64,000 nt of DNA, from contig JBBHKE010000308.1 of the NCBI GenBank assembly GCA_037447655.1, positions 187,224 through 251,223 on the forward strand, written 5' to 3'. Position 1 is the stretch's first letter. Every line of letters starts with the position of its first letter. The notes beneath the pieces are model-generated. The model was not told where the DNA came from and did no database searches. It was given only the letters and a program-made list of their open reading frames with translations. Made by a program: the position numbers and the translations under genes. This document shows positions 11,601 through 22,639 of the stretch, piece by piece. Source of the stretch: Zygnema cylindricum. Its lineage: Eukaryota > Streptophyta > Zygnematophyceae > Zygnematales > Zygnemataceae.

Positions 11601-14600
11601 ATGTCAATATATCGGTTAACAAGACATAAAAGCTCTTCTTAAACCTACAAGTTGCTTATCACGCTCAGATTCAACTTTCTCCCAACTTTCTCCTGTTCAC
11701 CTGGCAAGCTGTCGATGGCAGCAAATTCCAACTGACCTGTAGTGGGAGTGACAGCTGCAAAACTAATCCATTCACCAGGACGAGGTCCCCAACTGTCATG
11801 AGACCCTTCCCAATCCGCATGCCAGCCATGCCCATCACCGCAGCAAGCCCGATGGCAATAATTGTGCTTTGGCCGCCATTCAAAGCCGCCGATATGGCCT
11901 CCAGATGAGTCTGTACCAGCATCCCGGGCATACGTCATGGTGTATGGTATATGGCGTATGGCGTATGGTGTATGGTGTATGGCATATGGTGTATGGCGTA
12001 TGGTGTATGGTGCATGGTGTATTGGCAGTCAATACCCATCTATCTCCCACAACAATGCTGACCTAAACGTTTTGACCGGCCCAAATTCTGAACTGGTGCT
12101 CTTAACAGAGGTGAGCGGGATCTCCGAGGCATATCAATAAAAGCATAGCTGCGAAAGACCTTCTTACTTTCAAACTCAATCTCTATGTTCAATGAATAAA
12201 TAGAATCCCTGCCTTCCCTAGAAGTGCTACGCTTGAGACGTTTGTATCACTGCAAAACCCCTTGAGAGATCTACATTCAATGACAGTCCAAATTGACCCT
12301 TTCAGATGTCTCCTATGTCAGTGCAACAGCATTCCACCATCAGAAAAAGGAGACAGAAGAGTCTGTTCTTGTGAGAGTCTCAGCTACACTATGAATCGCA
12401 ACTAGCATAAATAACATTAATTTGGTCCAGTTTTTCCTGCCCTCTAAACACAAAATAAAGTTATTAGTACTCATTGTTTTTTTCTTAACTTGTGGGTTCA
12501 TAATCGTCCAAGTCATTCGAACCAGCAATCGATAACACTAACAGTCCTCATACTAAGTATTTCTTGACGCCAAAAGCGATTCACGGTGTAGTATAGCAGG
12601 AATGGAGAATACATAGGCTTACTTACTGCAGATTTTTGGTATTCTTGTAACAGTTTGTCGTATTGCTGCAAATCCATCTTTTGATTGTGAAACTGCACGG
12701 AAAGTGAAACAAAAACAAGGAGAAGTTGAAGGCCAGGCAAATTGACAATATTTGAAAAACAATGCACATACAGAAGCAATATAAGCTGGCCACTATTGCC
12801 TTCAATGGAACATCCTTCCATACGCTGACTACATGGCATTTCCTTGAGCACTTCACTCTAAACACATCAATAGTTGCTGATAATGGATTCCCCAATATGT
12901 TAAAAAAAAAGGATAATAACAATGAAAGGATGCCACCTAAGTATGACAGCCTATAATTGAAAAAGAAGGGGAAAGGAGTAGAGGTCAACCTGCACAACTG
13001 TCTCATAGTTGAGCAAAATGTCCACCACCTTCCCTGTAGTCTGCTGGTCCAGCTTGTTTACCTGCAGCGGCAATACTTTGTATGTTAAGATTTGTCGTTT
13101 TATCTTTATGAATGTTGCCCAAAACCATTCTTAAACCTCATTTTCCATGTTTCGTTATCTGATCTGCTGCTTTCTGGGCATCAAAAAGGGCATCATTGTT
13201 GGCAATCTCTTCATTTCACTCCTGCGTATCCCTTTTTAGCTGTTCGAAAACCGTGACGTCTACGGCACCTTCCCAGAAATGACTCCCCAGTCTAAAACCT
13301 TGTCCAGCTTTTGTTAGCTCCTTTTTTAAGGGCACCTAACGATATTACTTCATAAATGTGCTTTTACGAGGTTCATTACACACCCAAAGGTTGCCCATAC
13401 AGACCTACACGGAAATAAAAATATTTGAATGCCCGAACACTTTCCAAGACTACGAAAAACTTGCACCTATATGTAAAGGGCATGAATCGATGAAGTTGGT
13501 CGTTTAGAAAAGCACCTTACCTCCTTGCGACGGGCCACTGAAGCCTTTGTGAGGGCCACTGTCCATGTGACATAGGCCACAAAAGTGGCCAAAACCACCC
13601 AGGCAAAGGCAGGGCTCAACTCCCGAGCCAAAAGGCCACACACAAGGACCAGTTCCACAAAGGTGGGAATGAATGTGAAAACTGCCAAAACCACAACCCC
13701 ACAAAAGAACCAACGACTGATAATAAATAGCCCCTTTACCATGGTTAATCATACCCATGGTTAGTCACCTTTTAATCACAACCATGGTTAGATTCATTAG
13801 CATGGTAAATCACAACCATGGTTAGTGCCTTTACCATGGTTGATCACTACTTATCAGAGTCAAACATTTTTCGGGCAGCCAAAATACTTTGTTTCACCAC
13901 ACAGGTTTCCGAGTTTCAATTGTTACATCACGATCAAAGGATAAGATCGTTACCTTTCGATTGCTTACGGTCGATCATAAAGTTAAACGCCTTTGACTGC
14001 CAGAAAAATGTTCACTCTAATAACGACAGGCAGCGTACTGCTCCAGGAAGACCAGACTGAGCATCTCATACTATACACACGTTACACAGTACAATATGCG
14101 AATTATAATGGTTTACCACATAGCATTTCCACTAGTTTTGACCCCCGACTTGCATGGATTGCCTCTACTTGTCATACAAATGTGGTTAAAAAACAGCCAG
14201 GTAAATAATACCCTAAAAACCGCAACCACCCCTTTCCCAGTTTTTGGTGCATACTCCAAATATTTGGTGCAATTACTAGAAATTCTTAGAAAGGACCATG
14301 AAGCTAGGCAGCCATTGTAAGCATAATAATCATTGTCATGAAGAGTTTGTGAATAAGAAGCCTTTCAGCCTTCCAACATCTAGCAGTGGCTCACCTACAG
14401 CCCTGAAGATCATGGTAATGGAGCGTTTGCCCCTCTCTATAATACGTGCCAGTGCTCCAGTCTTGCGGTCAAGATGAAATGCCATGTCCATGCTAAGGAT
14501 GTGAGAAAAGAACCAATATTCCACCCTCCTCGCGGTGGCTTGACCCACGGGGGTAAATACAACATTCCGAAACTCGTTTGACACGGAACTTATTGCCTGA

Positions 14601-17600
14601 CCTGGCCAACCACAACCATTCGCTTAGAAATAGAGCTTGGCTTTCATACACATACATGCACACTGCATGTCGGTCCCTTGTGAGTCATCGCCCTATTGTG
14701 CTATCTGCTTTCAATAATAATATAATAATAGTAAGAATGTAATAATAATATCAATAATCAAAATAATAATGATACAATAATAATAACATTGACAAATAAT
14801 AATGATAATGATAACAATGCCAATCGGTATATAAATAGTGATGATAATAATAATAATAACAATGACATTTATAATGATGATCAGTGCTGTATATCGAGCA
14901 GGTTTTGCCAATAACCGATATTTACTTTTTTTGGGGAGTCTCAATAATCGATTATATCGTACCGCCGATAATCACAATATTTCAATATCGATATATTGCA
15001 ATATCATTCAATGCCCGCACCATTATTTCCATACTCCTCCGTGTTTTCGAGGCTGAAAAATGTTTTTTACAGGTTTTGCAACACTGTTCCTTACCGTAAT
15101 GAATTTGAACAAAATGTTTGACTTGGTACCTTGCTTATTATTTTCAGATTTTGTAAGCAGAATTCCTGACCGATCAAGCATTTCGATGATTGTAAGGTTA
15201 ACAGTCGATTATCACCAGCTATGGCGATATCGATATTTATCGACAATCTCAATAAATATCCAATTTTCGAGGTCTCGATATCAGCAATTACCAATGTCGC
15301 GATATATCGACTCTATATTCGTTCGATATACAACACTAACAATGTTGACAGTAATAATGACGATAATAATAATAACGAATATTATGACGATAACTATAAT
15401 AATGATGATGATATTAATAATAATGATAACAACAATGATGGTGATAACAATGATGATTTTGATAATGATGATTTTAAAAATGACGATAATGATAACGATG
15501 ATGAATAACAATGATGATTATAACTATGATGATGATGACAATGATCATAATTATAATGATGATAATCATAATGATTGTGATTGTGATAATATAATTATGA
15601 TTGTAATTGTGGCTGCAATTATGCTTGATTGTGCTTGTCCTTGCACTTGTTCTTGTTCTTGCTTTTGTTACTCTTCTTGTTCTACTTCTTCATCTCCATC
15701 TTCTTTTTCTTCTTATTATCATTAATATCCTTTTGAAGTATATTATTACAGTTTTTATCATTATTAATGACCGAATGGTTGATTAGCTGTTCTGACCAAA
15801 GTTGAGAACCACAACATTAAACTATTTTGAAAACCGCGTACAGCTCTTGAATGCGCATTATGAAGATACAGATTGTTGTCCGCATACAAAAACTATCACT
15901 ACAGTACAAAAACTACCACAATGCCTGAATGACAATTGTTTCTAATGTCTTAAAATTCCCTACTGAAAAATAGTTCCTATACGATGCAAAAAGACGCAAA
16001 TAAAGATTAATTGAGGATTTGCAGTGTAACTTTTGAAATTGTCAAAATTGGTTTTCTGTGTTTTATAAAATTGATTGACAATCCCAATCTATAATGAGCC
16101 AGTGTCATCCCATGTTATGAAAGGTCAATAATGTGACAGCTTGATCCCATGTTCCATAGTGCTACGGGCATGATAAACACGGCAAAGCACTGAGGTACTG
16201 TCAACTGACCAAGTTTTAAATGTGAATTTGACTATACATAATGATTGCGCACACTAGTGCAGGTGTCCCAAAAAAGTCCAAATGGTATTTGGTGAGGTAA
16301 GCTTCATTGCAAGATAAAAGGACTTGCAGTCAACAGAGATTCACCTTGCTGGCAGCAGAGGCCACCAGGGCTCCAATTGCCGAATAAAGAGCCGGCTTAG
16401 AAACCACCTTCACCTCCGTTAGAGAGTCGAGAGCATGTTTGAACAGCAAAGGCCCAGCAAGGCCTGACACCTGGCAGTGAGACCACATCCGCATCACACA
16501 GCTTAATGCAAGTTGAGGGAGGAAAAAACTGCTTATCCGAGCATTGAAGAAAAAACTCCAAGGACCTTAAATGATCTTGCAAACTGGGCATGTAAAAGGG
16601 CAGAGTTTTTTTACCAGGAAGTAAGTTTACAAGCTGTAAAAACTAAAGAAAATTATGATTCACTCTCTGGCACTTGCTTGCCATACACTGCTACTCAAAT
16701 ATCCGCACCCATCTTAAGCGGGCCAATGCGGGTCAAGATAATCCACACCTTGCAAAACATTGAACGAAATGTAATTTTGCCCTTACCTTACCGGCCACTA
16801 GAAGTAGAAGGGCAAGGCCTAAGCGCCACCTCAGCGACGATTCTCCTGCTGCCAGAGACCAAAGAAATGGCAAAACCTGCCAAAGAATGTCTTCGCCCTT
16901 GTGTGTCAACTGCTTGGGCATGCCCTTGCAAAGAACTCTAAATTGACTGAGAAAGGAAAAAACCAAAGCACATACGCTCAACTTATATCGCGATGAACAA
17001 TGCAAGCACCAGCTAAAGCTACACCGCCAATCGTTATTAGTGTTGAAGTTTTTTTCGCCACTAAAAACATATTTTCTCCATGCGCACTTGTCGGATTGTC
17101 AAGCCGACGGTTGCTATTCGAAGGCAAGATTCTCACCTTCCTATTGAGGGTCTCAGATTGACAATCCGACAAGTGTGCACGGAGGAAAGATGTTTTAAGT
17201 GGCGAAAAAAACTTTAACACTAATAGCGATTATCGGTGTAGTCTGCCTTTCTTTTTTGACCAAAACATGACGAAGCAATAGAACATCGGAAATCAAAGGA
17301 CAAAAGAACAGTGGGCCTACAAATTTATTACTTCCCAAGAAAAGAACATTCTAAAAACGCAGGGCAATTTCCTTGCCCATTGCCGATTCCGGTGCTCACT
17401 GAATAACAACAGCGAGCCTCTCACGCTTTACTCTCAGCTTGAAGAAAACATGCAAGGAAGTCGCCAGTTTTAACATAAAAGCAACAAATGTGACGTATTC
17501 CAACAAAACTTGAAACCTTGAAAATTTAACACTTGTCAAGTTGAGAAAGAATGGAAAATTGGAAATGCTTGAGCAGAATCTGACCTTAAAAAGAGATGTC

Positions 17601-18010
17601 TCAGACGGAGGCTTTGGCAGCGGTTTTGGCGGCTGGAATTCCCCGGGAAAGATATCGGCCAATGGAGGGACAGCTTCTCCCGCAGTGCTCTGACACGTGG
17701 CCTCCCGCTTTCTCCACGGCCGCTCGGTTAAGGGTGCAGAAAAACCGGAGTATAACCGTTTGACTCCGCAGATACCGCCGCACTTGGCGGTATCGTCCGT
17801 ACGACCAAAAAGCAGCTTCGCGCCAGGACTGTGGCGAGTGGACAAGGAGAAGATGAGCGGCTGGCGAACAGGCCACGTGTGAGTCGGAAAGCGGCAGCGG
17901 CCGGTAGGGTTGACGGCCGGAGTGTGAGCGGGACGGCAGAAAATGTCGGGAGCGTCAGTCTGAGAGAGGCGGCCATGGCGTCCCGAAGGCAGGCGCGACG
18001 ACGTCAACAT
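5620..18010 (-). CDS. Mitochondrial half-size ABC transporter (ABCB, ATM/HMT1-like)
   Basis: Family role: homodimeric inner-membrane exporter of glutathione-linked sulfur or Fe-S precursors (ATM), or of thiol-metal conjugates (HMT1). Coding exons on the minus strand, 5' to 3': 17585-18010, 16787-16909, 16345-16470, 14395-14596, 13521-13681, 12990-13061, 12627-12692, 11737-11910, 11391-11461, 10977-11088, 9517-9681, 9335-9376, 8894-8983, 8298-8366, 7559-7609, 7218-7274, about 6708-6788, and 5620-6051. The product is about 840 residues. The start at 18008-18010 opens a 142-residue R/S/P-rich leader that looks like a transit peptide; an upstream in-frame ATG at 18167 is possible. Membrane-domain landmarks are [17 protein letters not shown] and [13 protein letters not shown]. 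The ATPase has Walker [11 protein letters not shown]-loop VVPQDT, signature LSGGEKQ, Walker [13 protein letters not shown] and H-loop VAHRLSTIK. Most introns are phase 0. The boundary after HRLSTIK is unresolved: no GT donor lies before a stop, and about 5-7 expected residues are missing. An acidic tail of about 115 residues follows the ATPase domain. Family certain; exact orthology and substrate not. Confidence 0.92.
6110..6310. repeat. Decayed TA-end MITE in the last ABC intron
   Basis: The right end reads ATTCACGGTGTA (to about 6310), like the termini at 3367 and 56223, and the left end near 6110 is a worn version of the same repeat with TTAGAGTAAATGACC. It lies between the H-loop exon and the last exon of the transporter gene. 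Confidence 0.45.
6540..6712. repeat. Polypurine/polypyrimidine tract next to the H-loop exon
   Basis: On the sense (minus) strand this is about 170 nt of nearly pure C and T with CCTCC units, starting within a few bases of the end of the HRLSTIK coding block. It contains no GT on that strand. ORFs across it (P/S-rich on minus, G/E/R-rich on plus) are composition artefacts. Confidence 0.8.
7780..8113. repeat. ATCG-rich inverted-repeat element in an ABC intron
   Basis: The left end TACCAGGGTATCGTATC resembles the reverse complement of the right end (TACTAGGGATTCATATCG). The interior repeats GATAA..CGAT blocks and carries a poly-T run of about 23 (about 7964-7986). It sits in the intron between the VGERGLK exon and the LSGGEKQ exon. 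Probably a diverged cousin of the fold-back at 1811. Confidence 0.5.
11935..12027. repeat. GTATGG(C/T) minisatellite in an ABC intron
   Basis: About twelve short units of 6-8 bp (GTATGGT, GTATGGC, ATATGGC) run from just beyond the acceptor of the exon at 11737-11910. Frames through it read as repeats of Y-G-V-W-R-M and are not a protein. Confidence 0.85.
13738..13840. repeat. Cluster of ACCATGGT palindromes in an ABC intron
   Basis: Six copies of an 8 bp palindrome or near match lie within about 100 bp: 13738, 13754 (CCCATGGT), 13781, 13800 (GCATGGTA), 13815 and 13833. They are separated by TTAGTCAC- or AATCACA-like spacers. The spacing of 13-27 bp is irregular. It lies about 55 bp upstream (sense direction) of the exon that starts at 13681. 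Confidence 0.8.
14710..15725. repeat. (AAT/GAT)n microsatellite split by an inverted-repeat insertion
   Basis: 14710-14880 and 15345-15560 are long interrupted runs of ATA, ATG, AAT and GAT triplets, followed by CTT-rich sequence to 15725. Between them, about 14882-15340 starts with AGTGCTGTATATCGAGCA and ends with the near reverse complement (to 15340), with ATCGATATAT-rich arms, so a TIR element landed in the microsatellite. Long frames here (for example 15060-15725) are N/D/I-rich artefacts. The block lies in the ABC intron between 14596 and 16345. Confidence 0.75.
17020..17240. mobile_element. Mariner/Stowaway-like element with a nested palindrome
   Basis: Opens TACACCGCCAATCGTTATTA and closes TAATAGCGATTATCGGTGTA. 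Inside is a second inverted repeat: CTTGTCGGATTGTCAA near 17087 pairs with TTGACAATCCGACAAG near 17157. TA flanks both sides. It is 221 bp, in the first intron of the transporter gene. The copy at 30585-30806 has the same internal palindrome, so these two form a subfamily distinct from the copy at 3168. Confidence 0.85.
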
Positions 18011-18763
18011 GGCAGCTGACGCGTGTCGCGGGAAAGACAAGCCTTCAGTGAAGAAATGAGAAAAGAGTGGCTCGTCGTTTGGGAAAGGCCGGGATCGTGG
18101 GTGGTGTACCGCAAATACTAAATAGGGTTTCTCAAATTTGCTAATTTGACAATGATCACTTAACCACACTACGAATCGAAGTCAGCATGTCAAGATATCG
18201 ATATACCGAGAAGATCAAAACTCGTTATTCATACTTTCATAGGCAACGCCAATAAATATCGAGCGATATTCTTTTTCATATTGAAAATATTTTAGAGCTT
18301 CAGATTTCAAAATCAGAAATTCAGAATCATTGTCCGGCAGTACTGTACACCGCCAATCGCTATTAGCGTTGTGTACGCTAATTCCGTCCCGCTTTTATTT
18401 TTTTTATTCTCCATTAGCGTAGTTCATTCTATTTTTTTCTTTACTCTATTTAGGGTTAATTTTTTAGTACCGTACAAAATGGAAGTACGCCATCAGTTAA
18501 TTAGTGTGGGTACGGACAGTGTCAGACCGTACAAAATTGTACCTTTTAAGTGAAAAGTATAATTAATGAGTTTTAGTAGCCGCGGAGGCATGAGAATGTG
18601 CGCTCTAAAAAGGGGGTCTAATCGGGTCTAAAAAGGTTGTCAAATATCACGTTCGCACATATTCGTCCAGCAACCACGTTTCGACTATGTGAACGTACGA
18701 TTTGTGTACGATTTGTCAGATTTTGTACGAATACCTATATTAGTGTAAGCATGTTTGCGACCA
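18011..18763. other. Upstream region of the ABC gene, with a truncated MITE
   Basis: 18011-18170 keeps an open minus-strand frame and probably holds the 5' untranslated region. 18180-18290 carries ATATCG-rich remnants. 18346 to about 18465 is the left part of a TA-end element (TACACCGCCAATCGCTATTA) lacking its right end. I found no convincing promoter motif. The rest is GTACG-rich repeat-like sequence. Confidence 0.5.
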
Positions 18764-19019
18764 ACGACCGTCAGATCGTCCAAATCTGACGGTTTAAATA
18801 TAACGTCGCTCAAAACTCACAGAAAATGATTTTTTTGTCCGTTTTTTTTTTCAAATTTAGACATGAAGTTTAATTCTCTATCGAACCATGTGCAACTCAA
18901 CCCTGTTACTATTTTATTTCATTTTGAGGCCAATACAATATGGGTCTTAATGTAGTATTGTAAAATTTACGTACAATAGGCATATTGTATGGGTGTACGT
19001 CACCTACTTTTGAACTATG
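18764..19019. repeat. Dispersed repeat, uninterrupted copy
   Basis: The block around CGTCCAAATCTGACGGTTTA up to CACCTACTTTTGAACTATG reappears at about 55010-55993. The second copy is split by a 725 bp hAT-like insertion at the point corresponding to GGTCTTAAT here (about 18932), so this copy shows the pre-insertion state. No coding potential. Confidence 0.8.
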
Positions 19020-19089
19020 GTACAGACTAGGTTCCTTAAATTTTGGCCCGCGGTGTGGTTCGTGTGGACATAAGGACACAGGTTCAAAA

Positions 19090-19798
19090 AACGAGTTAGG
19101 GTATGTCCCCATGTGCTTAAGTAAGGGTTTTTTTTCGGTCGTATTGCTGTAAAACTTAGCGTCGTACTGCGTAAGTTGCATCCGTACGAAAGAATCGCAA
19201 ATTTGTAGAGTACAATTTGCGTCATCCTCGAATTTAGGATGTATGAAAATTTGTCGTCTTGTGTTTTTCGACCCACTCCCACGACAAAAAAGCCCATCTT
19301 CAACCTTACGTTTAAAACACATGCGCGATGTCTTTTAAAACTAGGGCTTTTCTACAAACAAATAGGAACATATATTCGCGATGTGCCGTAATTCCAAAAA
19401 AATCACACGATTTCCAAAGACAAAGAAAAGTACAGAATTCGCTATGTTTTGTTCGTTTGCGTTCAAATACGACGAAGAAAAGTACACAATTTGTTTGGAT
19501 TTGTCCGTTTTCGTCCAGTACGGATTTTTTTTTTGCAGGGGTCTTCAAATTCCGATGTCATTTCACATCGACCGGGTAGGAGACGCAAAGGCAAAGCGCA
19601 CCGTGAAACAGCACAGGCTAGAAGGCAGTACGTCTACAATGTCACAATAAGACAATGCGACGTCACACGCACTTCCAAAAAATAAAGTGCGACCACAGAT
19701 TGTAGGCATTGACAACCGTCACGGGCATTGTCGACGTATATAATCGTCACACGCGTAAGTTACGATTTCGTCCTTACAAACATAGGAACACTTGAAAA
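19090..19798. repeat. Long TIR-type dispersed repeat (GTCCCCATGTG family), copy cut by copia
   Basis: The copy begins with GGGTATGTCCCCATGTGC and carries family landmarks in order: TTTTTGTCG-like stretch, TTGCGTCATC, TTGTCGTCTTG, TTTCGACCCACT, CATCTTCAA and AAATAGGAA. Its tail (CGTCACGGGCATTG, then a TAAGTTACG block to CACTTGAAAA) matches 35680-35772 joined to 53541-53570. The copia LTR starts at 19799. Confidence 0.7.
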
Positions 19799-20960
19799 TG
19801 TTGATATTTAGGTATTTTCTAGGTCTTTACTAGATAGAAAAAGAGTAGAGGCAGTCTGCCTCTGACTCCCTTCTCCAAGCCCCCACACTTGTTGTAGTCA
19901 CTAAAGGCTGGGTAGGGTGATAGAGCCATGGCTGCCTAAAGCTTTGTAGTAGACAGGTAACAGAAAATAGATAGGTTTACCAAAAGTATTGACGAACCCA
20001 TGAATTGATACTGCAACCTGCCGTCCGTCAATATAGCCGTTAGCTTTGTCCGTTTAGTCTAGGACTAGTGCTAAGACATATGGGGTTTGATAATTATATA
20101 AATATGTACGCGTAGACAAATTCATTTAACAGCGCGAATAGATTTTTAGTACATAGAAATTGTTTAGAGTAGTACAGTTTACGCGAAACAAATACCGCGC
20201 ATTTGTTTTCGACGGCAAAACAAATACCGCGCACATATTTCGACGGGTAAGAATGAATACCGAATTTAATCGACAGCCGTGGTGCTAGCCGAGATTCCGG
20301 AATGGCCGCTTTGGCGTTTTCTGACGCCGCCACTCCGGGTGACACATGGAAATGAGCTGGAGGATTGCGGAATCTCCGGAGCGCAAGATAACAAGTTTGG
20401 ATGTGACATTTGTCACCTGTGTGGTCTTGCCGTATAGTTACCGTACAGAAAGTACTCCGGCGCTTGTACTTTTATGTACGGTACAGTCTTGTGATTGGCG
20501 CCGTACTTTAGTAGAAGGGGTTTAGAGAGGGAATAGGACTTAGAATATTTCTGGTAGGTAGCTGACTCTCCCAGAGAGCACCTTGTATAAATGGCAAACT
20601 TTGGCCAGCCATAACAATCAACTCAGTTGACCAAATTCAGTGATTCTTTTTGCTGCGGACTCACGGGAACCTAAGCTACACAGGGGTGTAGTCGGTTAGA
20701 GTGTTTGCCTGCCACGGTGGCTGCATTTCTAAGGGAAAGTCAAAGTGGGTGAATGTGTCCAAATCTCATATTCTAACTTTGCATTCTGTGGTGGAACTGA
20801 GCACACAGAAAGTCTTATTTCACAAGGGTGAAGCTGTAATGGGGTTCTGATTGTCAAGGGGTCAATCATTTAGGTTTATATAAACTTGGAGTCGACACTA
20901 TCTAGATTAGCTTCTTTTGATCTGCGAATTCTTTGTGGCAATGGAGCCCATACAATTTCA
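19799..20960 (+). mobile_element. Ty1/copia LTR, plus orientation (copy 1, 5' LTR)
   Basis: Bounded by TG (TGTTGATATTTAGG) and CA (ACAATTTCA), directly followed by a primer binding site. A TATA-like CTTGTATAAATGGC lies at about 20581. From about 19936 the sequence is repeated at 22640-23661. It contains an inverted hairpin near 19990-20031 that is shared by the family. Its last 20 bases include an ATG (20941) in frame with Gag. Confidence 0.75.
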
Positions 20961-20976
20961 GGTTATGGGCCCACCA
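20961..20976 (+). other. Primer binding site for a half-tRNA(iMet)
   Basis: GGTTATGGGCCCACCA follows the LTR's terminal CA directly. It is the reverse complement of the anticodon arm of plant initiator tRNA-Met (UGGUGGGCCCAUAACC, from memory). Priming by an internally cleaved initiator tRNA is established for Drosophila copia and yeast Ty5. The ATG at 20965 lies opposite the CAU anticodon and is in frame with Gag. Confidence 0.75.
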
Positions 20977-22376
20977 TCTAGGGTGCCTATGTTTGATGGA
21001 ACAGACTTCACTCATTGGGAGTTTACAATGGAGGGATTGCTTTTCGAGAAGCACTTATGGGGAATTGTTTCGTGACAAGTGAGGTGTCCGCCACCGGGCT
21101 TTGGAGGAGCTCACTATGGAGAATCATCTGGGGCTGCCCAGAAAACCAACCGGAGTTCAGATGCAACTGAAGGTGAAGGGAAAATCATTACGGTGGAAGG
21201 GGATATAGGGGAGAAGGATAAAGGGACACCTATGGTGAGGGGAGCTAGGCTCTCGGCTACGGTTCCACTTGTGGGGGTTATAACTGAACTAAAAATTGAA
21301 GAAAATGATAGGAATATTTGGGAATATAAAAACACTATAGCAAAACATCTCATACTTAGATATGTGTCTAAGTCTATAGCTATCACTCTTTTAAGTCTAA
21401 CCAAGTCTTCAGAGATATGGGAAGCACTAATTCAGATTTATAAGAGTGATACTATACAAAGGCAGCAGTTAGTAAAACAGGAAATAGAGGCCTATGTGTA
21501 TAAAGGCGGTAGTATGATAGAGTTTTGCAATGATATTGCTGCGTTATATGTTGAGCTTGCTAGTGCACGATATGTAGAATCTGAGGAGAGAAAGATTAAT
21601 ACACTAATCATGAAACTCCCAGATGAGTACGAAGACATCAAGATTAATACACTAATCATGAAACTCCCAGATGAGTACGAAGACATCATTTACCGTATGC
21701 AGGGAATGGATGGCTCCTCGTGGACTTGGAGCATCACCATCGGGATAATTCTTGTGAGGGAAAGCACCTTGGAGCTTCGTAGGGGAAGTGAGAGGGTGAC
21801 TCAACTTACAGCTGGTGGTGACTAGCGGAAGCGTGATGAGAGGAACGGCGGTGACGAGCGGAAGCGTGATGAGAGGAAGAAAGACAAAGGTAAACCTAAT
21901 CGGAACTTTGGTGGAAAGAGAGGGAGAAGAAAAGAAAGGGGTGCTTTGGAAAAAAGGGTTTGCTTCTTTTGTAGAGAACTCGGTCACCATATGGAGGAAT
22001 GTCCTCGTTTGGAAGAACTTAGAAGTTGGGGTGTGAAAGAGGAGAATGAGGATGAAGAAATCTTGGAGCTTCTTCACATCGGTAGAATGGAGAAGAGAGA
22101 AAAGTACACAGAAATTCCACGAAGGCAACAGTGTGCTTTTGGAGGTATAAGGGAAGTAAAGAGAGGGAGGCACTAGAGGATGTCAAGGAGTGCAGAGTGG
22201 ATGACTTAGAAATGCGAAAGTCAGATCTAGGATCCATAAGAGAAAATGGGAAAGGTAAAATTAATGAGGATAATTTTATAGATAATTGGGAAACAGAAAA
22301 CCGGTCGGAAAGGGAGACTTCAACAGATTCCGAGGAAAGGGGAGAAGTGAAACTCGAAAGGGTTTAAATGATAGGG
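20965..22376 (+). pseudogene. Copia gag remnant (copy 1), pol absent
   Basis: The frame from 20965 starts M-G-P-P-S-R-V-P-M-F-D-G-T and keeps the copia Gag opening (HWEFTMEGLL, LWGIVS). A TGA at 21076 and a frameshift follow. 21079-21825 carries the UBN2-type Gag domain, with a perfect 48 bp tandem duplication (21592-21639, 21640-21687). A TAG at 21823 lies in one of two 33 bp tandem units whose partner reads GAG, so one substitution made the stop. An intact CCHC knuckle (CFFCRELGHHMEEC) sits at about 21958-21999. The acidic tail reaches about 22370. Protease, integrase and reverse transcriptase are absent before the next LTR at 22640. Confidence 0.8.
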
Positions 22377-22639
22377 GAGAAGAGGAATATATAATGTAAG
22401 GTTTAGGGGAGGAGAAATATTTATTGGGAATAAATTTAGAAAGTGAGAGTGCCCAATAAATTTAGAAAGTTAGAGTGGAAAGAAATCCATGGGAGAGAGT
22501 GAGGAAAGTTTATGTTTTGGGGGTAATGGGTTTGACATCACTAAAGGGAGTGGTGACATTTATGAAGGTGTGCCTGTAAAAGGGTTAGCCTCAGGGTGTG
22601 TGTTGCAGATTGGAGATGGGACTGGTTGTTTGAATCTAA

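Noticed and set aside
15060-15725. 221-residue plus frame
   Set aside because: It reads through an (ATN)n microsatellite, giving M/I/T/N/D runs.
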